Of a stretch of DNA of 6,037 bases, positions 1 through 4,686 are shown one piece after another. Location: positions 1 through 6,037 of the forward strand of contig JAIBBE010000090.1 of the NCBI GenBank assembly GCA_019694835.1. The letters run 5' to 3'. The position numbers and the translations under genes are program-made. The notes beneath the pieces were generated by a model, which did no database searches, was not told the DNA's origin, and worked only from the letters and a program-made list of their open reading frames with translations. The DNA comes from Fimbriimonadaceae bacterium (GTDB lineage Bacteria > Armatimonadota > Fimbriimonadia > Fimbriimonadales > Fimbriimonadaceae). Position 1 is the first letter of the stretch; each line of letters opens with the position of its first letter.

Positions 1-126
1 TCTGCTGGCCGAGCGTCTTCCCTGCTCCTCGGGTAGCGTGAGGCGAGAACCAAAGAGAGAGCTACGTACGTAGATCCTGAAGTCTAGGGCTTGCGGACGC
101 GGGTTCGATTCCCGCCGCCTCCACCA
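1..126 (+). ncRNA. ssrA: tmRNA (transfer-messenger RNA), 3' part
   Basis: tmRNA rescues ribosomes stalled on broken mRNAs: it is charged with alanine, enters the A site with SmpB and supplies a short reading frame encoding a degradation tag. Only the 3' third is present; the tag frame and 5' end lie left of the window. Seen: a T-arm with stem GCGGG (99-103), loop TTCGATT (104-110) and stem CCCGC (111-115), then the 3' acceptor strand CGCCTCC (116-122), discriminator A (123) and encoded CCA (124-126). The acceptor strand would pair with a 5' end such as GGGGGUG, as in many proteobacterial tmRNAs. The preceding bases fit the last pseudoknot and the long helix that replaces the anticodon stem, including the palindrome CTACGTACGTAG (62-73). 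A tRNA is unlikely, because no anticodon arm occurs at the right distance from the T-arm. This 3' end is a classic island attachment site. Confidence 0.92.
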
Positions 127-132
127 ATAATG

Positions 133-163
133 AAACCCCAACCGTTCTCGGTTGGGGTTTTTT
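133..163 (+). terminator. Intrinsic terminator of ssrA
   Basis: A perfect 12-bp stem (133-144 with 149-160, arm AAACCCCAACCG) closes a TTCT loop and runs into a T tract that ends at 163. It begins 7 bases after the CCA end of the tmRNA, as expected for an ssrA terminator. The A-rich 5' arm gives a weaker U tract on the other strand as well, so it might also stop minus-strand transcription arriving from the operon at 430-1821. Confidence 0.93.
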
Positions 164-429
164 CTTGCCTGATCGCACCGGTTCCCGCGTGCCTTTGGGG
201 GTTCCTGCGGAAGCCTGCGGACTGCACCGGTCAGCCTCTCAGCCCGTTCCGGGCCACATTCCACTCTCTCCTGGCCATTCCTCGCTCCGACCTCGCTCCC
301 TGTAACTGGCCCGAAGTCCGCAAAGGCCGGAAGTCTGCTCCATACAGATCAAAGAGTTACGCGCGGACGAATCAAGCGGTTGGATTGCCGCATTGGCTAC
401 CGGAGGTAATTGACCCTAGGGTGAAGGCC
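164..429. other. Gene-free stretch between ssrA and the minus-strand operon
   Basis: I see no convincing gene here. An open plus-strand frame from 91 to 465 starts inside the tmRNA and reads through the terminator, so I do not accept it. Small repeats are visible: CCTCGCTCC at 280-288 and 291-299 (11-bp period), CCTGCGGA at 204-211 and 214-221 (10-bp period), and GCACCGGT at 175-182 and 224-231. A weak hairpin (arms GGTGA 420-424 and TCACC 430-434) overlaps the stop codon of the minus-strand gene but has no T tract. The stretch could be the scar of an integration event, with the second copy of an attachment site outside the window; this is inference. Confidence 0.6.
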
Positions 430-1446
430 TCACCACTTCCCTTCATTGACCTTGGCCGAGCCTGATCCGAGCGGCACGATCTTCTGTGGCTTGACCGCAT
501 CATTCTCTACCAACGGCTTCTCGCCGAGCTTCACGCCTTTGGCCGCGACGCTGTCCATCCCTGCAAGTTTTTTCGCGCCACTCAGAGCATTGAGCTTGTC
601 ATCGTAGTAGTCGAACCAGGGCAATCCCGCTTTCGTGTAGTCTCCCGCTGAGGGCGGCTGACCCGGCACGGGCTTACCGGTAGCTATCGCCCACTGAGTG
701 CTGTTGAGGATGTGAACAAAGCACCGGCTGGACTGGGACATGTCCCATGCATCGTACCCATACTCGTCTTCATAGATCTCCTGCCGCATTAGTCCACCAG
801 GGGCCAATCCCATCGATGCCGACTCACATGGGGCAGCGAGGCTGTAGCAAATGTCTGCATCGAAAACGCGGGCGCTCCGCTTCAACATTTCTTCATAGCG
901 ATCTCGCTTCATCGGGTAAACGATGATCTGAAGGCCGCCATGCTCGGCACCACCGGAGAGTTGTTCTTCCGCCGTGTAACCCTGCCCGAGAGGCATTGCA
1001 ACAAACTGGCGGATTAACCCCTTCTGTACGCAGAAGCCGTCGAGCCAGGGCTGATCAGGCACCACGAGGTAGTCCTGCGGATCTTTGACAAGGCCGTTTG
1101 CCCAGGTATCGCCGGTGACCGCATTGATCTTGCCGGCGGCGATCTTGACCGCAAACGGGTAACTCCCACCCCGCCGGAAACCGATACCGCCAGAGAAATT
1201 TATCCATAGCGCTTCAGACTGGTACATGGGCAGTAGTACGCCGCCATGATCAGACCACGCCGCGGGTAGTCGCGAAGAATGATCCTCAACGTGCTCTAGC
1301 GGAAAACGCCCAAGGCCAGGCGGCAGTGGGTACTCTCGGTTGTCATCAGGGATGCGCAGCGTGCGCTGAAAGCCTACGCGACAAACCGCATCCTCATGCA
1401 CCTCGGGAAACTGAAAAACTAGCTCGTCGTGCTTCAACTCGATCAT
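430..1446 (-). CDS. Uncharacterised 338-residue protein, second gene of the XRE operon
   Basis: I cannot name a function. The protein has no signal peptide, membrane segment, Walker motif or obvious nuclease motif, so it is probably cytosolic. It carries a chain of strongly patterned motifs: LLPMYQSEALWINF (71-84), PFAVKIAAGKINAVTG (97-112), PQDYLVVPDQPWLDGF (123-138), RQFVAMPLGQGYTAEEQ (146-162), EHGGLQIIVYPMK (168-180), GLMRQEIYEDEYGYDAWD (218-235), CFVHILNSTQW (242-252) and GLPWFDYYDD (274-283). From memory, these resemble a widespread conserved hypothetical family seen in actinobacteria and other phyla. The density of aromatics, Gly and Pro suggests one compact, mostly beta domain with a flexible Lys/Gly-rich tail (about 284-338). 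An ATG at 1452 is also in frame, but AGGAG (1455-1459) lies only 2 bases from it and 8 bases from the ATG at 1446, so I chose 1446. The gene starts 21 bases after the XRE stop codon, and the two are surely cotranscribed. Confidence 0.85.
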   Translation of the reverse strand: MIELKHDELVFQFPEVHEDAVCRVGFQRTLRIPDDNREYPLPPGLGRFPLEHVEDHSSRLPAAWSDHGGVLLPMYQSEALWINFSGGIGFRRGGSYPFAVKIAAGKINAVTGDTWANGLVKDPQDYLVVPDQPWLDGFCVQKGLIRQFVAMPLGQGYTAEEQLSGGAEHGGLQIIVYPMKRDRYEEMLKRSARVFDADICYSLAAPCESASMGLAPGGLMRQEIYEDEYGYDAWDMSQSSRCFVHILNSTQWAIATGKPVPGQPPSAGDYTKAGLPWFDYYDDKLNALSGAKKLAGMDSVAAKGVKLGEKPLVENDAVKPQKIVPLGSGSAKVNEGKW

Positions 1447-1454
1447 GATCATGG

Positions 1455-1459
1455 CTCCT
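1455..1459 (-). promoter_or_regulatory. Ribosome binding site that decides the start of the 338-residue protein
   Basis: AGGAG on the minus strand is 8 bases upstream of the ATG at 1446 and only 2 bases upstream of the in-frame ATG at 1452. The spacing favours the inner ATG and shortens the protein by two residues. Confidence 0.7.
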
Positions 1460-1467
1460 AAGCGTTG

Positions 1468-1821
1468 CTACCACTGCCCGTCTTTGACTTCCCGAACCAC
1501 ACGAAGAATTGCGTGATCGGGGACCTCTCTCAGCTGCCGCAGAAGTTCCGCAAAGAGCCTGGGGCGCTGCATGATGATTTGCTGCAAGTCGCTGGAGAGT
1601 TTCCCTGCCAACGCGAGCAAGACGTCCTTATCCTCGCCTAGGACCCCCGCCAGCTTCACGATGACTTCCTCGGACGGCGGCGGGAATACACCCCTCTCGA
1701 TCTTGGAGAGGTAGGCTGGCTCGATACCAACGCGAGCGGCCACCTGGCGAAGCGAAAATGCCCGGTCACCTTCCTGGATGGCTTGTCGTGCCTGTCGAAT
1801 GTGTTCGCCAAATTGCATCAT
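1468..1821 (-). CDS. XRE (Cro/C1)-family helix-turn-helix repressor
   Basis: A 117-residue DNA-binding regulator. The helix-turn-helix spans about residues 23-44, from SLRQVAARVG through the recognition helix EPAYLSKIERG, which is the classic XRE pattern. The C-terminal half (about 60-117) is helical and amphipathic (LLALAGKLSSDLQQIIMQ, then RPRLFAELLRQLREV) and probably mediates dimerisation or senses a partner. The same layout occurs in XRE regulators paired with an effector or antirepressor gene in mobile elements. Two adjacent ATG codons (1821 and 1818) are possible starts. Neither has a Shine-Dalgarno site, and a palindrome directly abuts the first, which suggests a leaderless mRNA and autorepression. 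It is the first gene of the operon, followed by the 338-residue protein, and is divergent from the GTPase gene. Confidence 0.92.
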   Translation of the reverse strand: MMQFGEHIRQARQAIQEGDRAFSLRQVAARVGIEPAYLSKIERGVFPPPSEEVIVKLAGVLGEDKDVLLALAGKLSSDLQQIIMQRPRLFAELLRQLREVPDHAILRVVREVKDGQW

Positions 1822-1839
1822 GTGTAATATGTACTACAC
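1822..1839. promoter_or_regulatory. Palindromic operator candidate at the XRE start codon
   Basis: The 18-bp sequence GTGTAATATGTACTACAC is an imperfect palindrome with 7 of 9 symmetric pairs matching (outer arms GTGTA/TACAC). It ends at the base before the XRE ATG and covers the putative -10 element, the position expected for an autorepressor site. Binding by the XRE protein is inference. Confidence 0.6.
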
Positions 1840-1856
1840 GCTCACTATGAGCACAA
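1828..1856 (-). promoter_or_regulatory. Putative promoter of the XRE operon, possibly leaderless
   Basis: On the minus strand, TTGTGC (1856-1851) and TACATA (1833-1828) are 17 bases apart. Both are weak matches (3 of 6 each to the sigma-70 boxes). The -10 box lies 6 bases from the ATG at 1821, so transcription would begin at or next to the start codon. The absence of a Shine-Dalgarno site fits this. Confidence 0.4.
1840..1852. repeat. Short inverted repeat beside the operator candidate
   Basis: GCTCA-CTA-TGAGC has perfect 5-bp arms and a 3-base centre. It lies directly next to the 18-bp palindrome, inside the spacer of the putative XRE promoter. It may be a second protein site in the control region, but short perfect arms like these can occur by chance. 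Confidence 0.4.
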
Positions 1857-1919
1857 GAACTTTTTACGAACCGATCGCCAAACCCAACAGCACAATCGCG
1901 CTCGCCTCATCACGAAACC

Positions 1920-1999
1920 GTTGTTCCGATGTTGTTCCGAAAGTTCTTGACCGACTAAGTGTGCCGCGATAGAGTTCGCCGGTACAACGCTGGCACAAC
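1920..1999. repeat. Mirror-image pairs of a 10-bp element (core GGNACAAC) around the GTPase promoter
   Basis: Four copies of [TC][CT]GGNACAAC are present. Two are on the minus strand (TCGGAACAAC, 1929-1920 and 1940-1931) and two on the plus strand (CCGGTACAAC, 1979-1988; CTGGCACAAC, 1990-1999). Within each pair the period is exactly 11 bp, close to one helical turn, and the two pairs are symmetric about position 1959.5. The left pair lies just upstream of the -35 box; the right pair covers the expected transcription start and reaches the ribosome binding site. This arrangement fits cooperative binding on one DNA face and perhaps looping between pairs. The sequence differs from the palindrome at 1822-1839, so another protein may bind here. 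Confidence 0.7.
1947..1975 (+). promoter_or_regulatory. Putative sigma-70 promoter of the GTPase gene
   Basis: TTGACC (1947-1952, 5 of 6 to consensus) and TAGAGT (1970-1975, 4 of 6) are separated by 17 bases. Transcription would start near 1982, leaving a leader of about 27 bases. The promoter sits between the two pairs of GGNACAAC elements, so occupancy of either pair should affect it. Confidence 0.5.
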
Positions 2000-2004
2000 G
2001 GAGG
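2000..2004 (+). promoter_or_regulatory. Ribosome binding site of the GTPase gene
   Basis: GGAGG ends 4 bases before the ATG at 2009, within a longer purine run (GGAGGAG, 2000-2006). The spacing is slightly short. The site abuts the last GGNACAAC element (1990-1999), so a protein bound there could also hinder translation initiation on a nascent transcript or block early elongation. Confidence 0.65.
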
Positions 2005-2008
2005 AGTT

Positions 2009-4249
2009 ATGAGCGAGCGCTTCTACACCGCAAGTCTGAGCAGGACCCAAGGCCGCAATACGTGGGCCATCATCTTTCGGCATCCCAAGAGGACCGACCC
2101 AGCTACGGGCAAGGATGGCTTGCGGGTTCGCCAGAGCCTCAAGACGGACAACGAAGTGGATGCCGAACAGCTGCGCGACCAGATGAACGCACTCCTGGCC
2201 AGTCCCGATCTCTGGGACCTAGGCGCCCGCGAACAGGCCCTTGCCAAGTTCGACCCACGCATCGTCGACATCTTCTTCTACAAGCTGGAAGGCGGTGAGA
2301 CGGACTTTCTTGCCCTTCGTAACGGTGCAATCGAACTTCCTTCTTCCCGAAACACCGAGTACCGCCGCGCCATGTTCCTTGGCACTACCGGAGCCGGCAA
2401 GACCACCCTGCTGCGCCAGATCATTGGCACGGACCCCAACAAGGAACGATTCCCATCGACGTCCACGGCGAAGACAACCGTGCACGAAACAGAGGTCGTC
2501 ATCGAAGATGGTTTGTATCGCGCCGCTGTAACGTTTTTCCCAATGGAGGATGTCCGGGAACATCTCAAGGAGTGTGTTTCTGCAGCCGTTCTAGCGGCGT
2601 ACCGAAATGAATCCGATGCAGAAGTCATGCGTCGACTCCTGACGCATGTGAATCAGCGCTTCCGGTTTAGTTATGTACTCGGCAATGGTCCGGTCAAAGA
2701 GGTCAGCGACTTCGACGATGATGGCGAAGTGATTGCCGATGAGGAGATGGCCGAGCAACTTAAACGTACGAACGTCGTGTTGGCCAATGCCCTTGACTCT
2801 GTGAAGGGAATCGCTCATCGGCACGGTGAAGCCCTACGCACCGAATTGAACGCGTCCGATGAGAAAGATCAGCGCGTCGTCGACGAACTATTCGAGGAAG
2901 AACTGGACAACCGCACGCGTGACGATGATGCCTTCCAGGCAGTGGTTGATTCCGTAATGGACGAAATTGAAGAACGCTTCTTGCTGCTCACGGAAGGTCG
3001 CCTTCAAAAGACCAAGGTCGGCTGGCCTCTCGCGTGGACTTGGGAATCGTCGGACCGTGATCAGTTCATTAAGACGATCTCCAAGTTTTCGTCCAACTAC
3101 GCACCGCTGTTTGGCACGCTCCTCACGCCACTGGTCAATGGCGTGCGTGTGGCAGGTCCCTTTATCCCGACTTGGGCCAAGAGCACACCGAAGCTAGTCC
3201 TACTGGATGGTGAAGGTCTTGGACACACTCCGCGATCGATGTCGACACTGTCCACCACACTTACAAGACGAATTGATTTGGCTGACGCCGTCATTCTTGT
3301 CGACAACGCCACCCAGCCGATGCAGGCAGCTCCTGTCGCCGCGATGAAAGAGCTCGTGTCATCCGGCAACTCGGCCAAGCTCGTTTTCGCCTTCACACAC
3401 TTTGATCGGGTCGGCGGCGACAATCTGCCGTCTCCAAGTGCGCGCGCTCAGCACGTCCTAGCATCGGCTGAAAACGTACTTGCCGCCATCGGAGAGGATC
3501 TCGGCCCATTTGCAGAACGCGCCTTGCGAGCGCGACTGGGAACCTCGCGAGTATTTCTCGCCAATCTCGACCAGAAGCTGGATGCGGATTCCCAGGATGG
3601 TGCGCGCACTACAAAGCAGCTTGAGAAGCTTCTTGAGCTAATCGACGGCATCGTTGAAAGGCCGGCCCCAGTTGAGTCTCGCCCCGTCTATGACCGAATG
3701 AACCTCGTGCTGGCAGTCGAACGTGCTGCTGAGAGCTTCCACAATGGATGGTGGCCTCGCCTTGGCCTGGCAGTGAAGCCCGGAATCGACAAGGAGCATT
3801 GGACACGAGTCAAAGCATTGAGCCGCCGATTTGCCACCGGGATCTCAGATGAATACGACACGCTCCGTCCCGTCGCTGACCTCAAACAACAACTGCAACA
3901 GCGGATGTACGTGCTCCTTCAAAATCCTGTCGAATGGACAGGACCAATTCCGACCGATGATGAGAAACAGCATGTGTTCGACACGATCGCAGAAGAGCTC
4001 AGCCGCAGACTGATTGAGCTGGCATCACGTCGCGTGCGGACTGAGCGTCTGGCGGAATGGAGGCAGGCATTCGACGAATCCGGTGCTGGCTCTACATACC
4101 GGCGTGCCAACTTAATTGCAGAACGGGTCTATGACCGGGCGGCTCCGATTCCAGACGTCACACCATCTCCTGATCGGAATGCGTTCCTGGAAGATGTGGC
4201 AAACGCGATCAAGCAATCTGCCGAAGCGGTTGGAGCCCATCTGCGATAG
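2009..4249 (+). CDS. Large P-loop GTPase-like protein with a long helical insertion
   Basis: A 746-residue soluble protein that probably binds and hydrolyses GTP. Seen: P-loop GTTGAGKTT (125-133), threonines in a likely switch I (150-157), a DxxG box DGEG (400-403) within LVLLDGEG, and THFD (463-466), which fits the TxxD form of the base-specificity motif. No membrane segment or signal peptide is visible. About 270 residues separate the P-loop from the DxxG box, against some 40-60 in small GTPases. The extra part (about 182-385) is helical and acidic, with clusters DFDDDGE (234-240) and FEEELD (295-300). The C-terminal part (about 560-746) is also largely helical. The N-terminal 65 residues (NTWAIIFRHP, then GLRVRQSLKT) recall the arm-type DNA-binding domain of tyrosine recombinases; this is inference. 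A dynamin-like or other conflict-related GTPase is possible. An ATPase cannot be excluded, but THFD argues for GTP. It is divergent from the XRE operon. Confidence 0.85.
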   Translation: MSERFYTASLSRTQGRNTWAIIFRHPKRTDPATGKDGLRVRQSLKTDNEVDAEQLRDQMNALLASPDLWDLGAREQALAKFDPRIVDIFFYKLEGGETDFLALRNGAIELPSSRNTEYRRAMFLGTTGAGKTTLLRQIIGTDPNKERFPSTSTAKTTVHETEVVIEDGLYRAAVTFFPMEDVREHLKECVSAAVLAAYRNESDAEVMRRLLTHVNQRFRFSYVLGNGPVKEVSDFDDDGEVIADEEMAEQLKRTNVVLANALDSVKGIAHRHGEALRTELNASDEKDQRVVDELFEEELDNRTRDDDAFQAVVDSVMDEIEERFLLLTEGRLQKTKVGWPLAWTWESSDRDQFIKTISKFSSNYAPLFGTLLTPLVNGVRVAGPFIPTWAKSTPKLVLLDGEGLGHTPRSMSTLSTTLTRRIDLADAVILVDNATQPMQAAPVAAMKELVSSGNSAKLVFAFTHFDRVGGDNLPSPSARAQHVLASAENVLAAIGEDLGPFAERALRARLGTSRVFLANLDQKLDADSQDGARTTKQLEKLLELIDGIVERPAPVESRPVYDRMNLVLAVERAAESFHNGWWPRLGLAVKPGIDKEHWTRVKALSRRFATGISDEYDTLRPVADLKQQLQQRMYVLLQNPVEWTGPIPTDDEKQHVFDTIAEELSRRLIELASRRVRTERLAEWRQAFDESGAGSTYRRANLIAERVYDRAAPIPDVTPSPDRNAFLEDVANAIKQSAEAVGAHLR

Positions 4250-4251
4250 GC

Positions 4252-4686
4252 TTATCGAGCAGCGAGCCTGGCTCGCTGCTCATCCCACAACGCCGGCGGA
4301 TCAACCGCCAGATCGAACAGCGTGATGTGATTCGGCAGTGCGTCGTCCAGGATGGCCGCCACGATGTCGGGGGCCAGTGTGGTCAGGTTGACCATGCGGC
4401 TGACGTAGCTGTTGTCGATCCCCTCCCGTGCGGCGATTTCCTTCAGCGACTTCGCTTCGCCTGATTCCAGCATGGCCAACCAACGATGCCCCCTGGCCAG
4501 CGCAAGTTGAATGGAGGTCGGTGCCACGTCCCACGGTCTGACCGGCGCGGTTTCGCCGTTCGGCAAGGTGACCAGTTTGCGACCACTGCGGCGTTTGATC
4601 TGGATCGGCACGGACAGGGTCAGCCGGCCATCACTTGCCTCGACGATGTCCGGCTCGCCGGTTTTCTGGATGCGGATGTCGCTCAT
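4252..4686 (-). CDS. Small helix-turn-helix protein coupled to the serine recombinase
   Basis: A 144-residue protein with a KorB/ParB-like helix-turn-helix in its middle: LALARGHRWLAMLESG (61-76) leads into SLKEIAAREGIDNSYVSRMV (80-99) and then LTTLAPDIVAAILDD (101-115). The N-terminal third contains IQIKRRSGRKLV (28-39). From memory, proteins of this kind often follow large serine recombinases in proteobacterial elements; accessory or directionality control of recombination is a reasonable guess but unproven. The ATG at 4686 overlaps the recombinase stop as ATGA, and GGAGG lies 7 bases upstream, which decides the start. The frame stays open further upstream, but that is a shadow of the recombinase gene. 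Its stop is 2 bases from the convergent GTPase stop. Confidence 0.83.
   Translation of the reverse strand: MSDIRIQKTGEPDIVEASDGRLTLSVPIQIKRRSGRKLVTLPNGETAPVRPWDVAPTSIQLALARGHRWLAMLESGEAKSLKEIAAREGIDNSYVSRMVNLTTLAPDIVAAILDDALPNHITLFDLAVDPPALWDEQRARLAAR
4257..4281. other. Perfect hairpin at the convergent gene junction
   Basis: GAGCAGCGAGC (4257-4267) pairs perfectly with 4271-4281 across a 3-base loop. It lies in the last codons of the small HTH gene, just past the GTPase stop codon. Neither side has a T tract, so it is not a textbook intrinsic terminator, but it may protect 3' ends or slow polymerase between convergent genes. Confidence 0.5.

Noticed and set aside
62..73. Perfect palindrome CTACGTACGTAG as a protein site
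   Set aside because: It lies within the mature tmRNA and is explained by RNA structure.
414..421. Palindrome CCCTAGGG near the end of the 338-residue gene
   Set aside because: Eight bases is too short to mean much, and nothing around it supports a site.
91..465. Plus-strand open frame of 124 codons
   Set aside because: It starts inside the tmRNA T-arm, reads through the ssrA terminator, has no ribosome site and has a composition unlike a protein.
1850..1896. AGCACAA at 1850-1856 and 1889-1895 as extra members of the GGNACAAC array
   Set aside because: Each misses an invariant G and the final C of the core, and the spacing does not follow the 11-bp period.
1778..1972. Plus-strand open frame across the divergent control region
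   Set aside because: It starts antisense inside the XRE gene and covers the promoters and operators; there is no ribosome site or protein-like pattern.
4257..4281. The hairpin as an intrinsic terminator
   Set aside because: Neither strand has a T tract after the stem.
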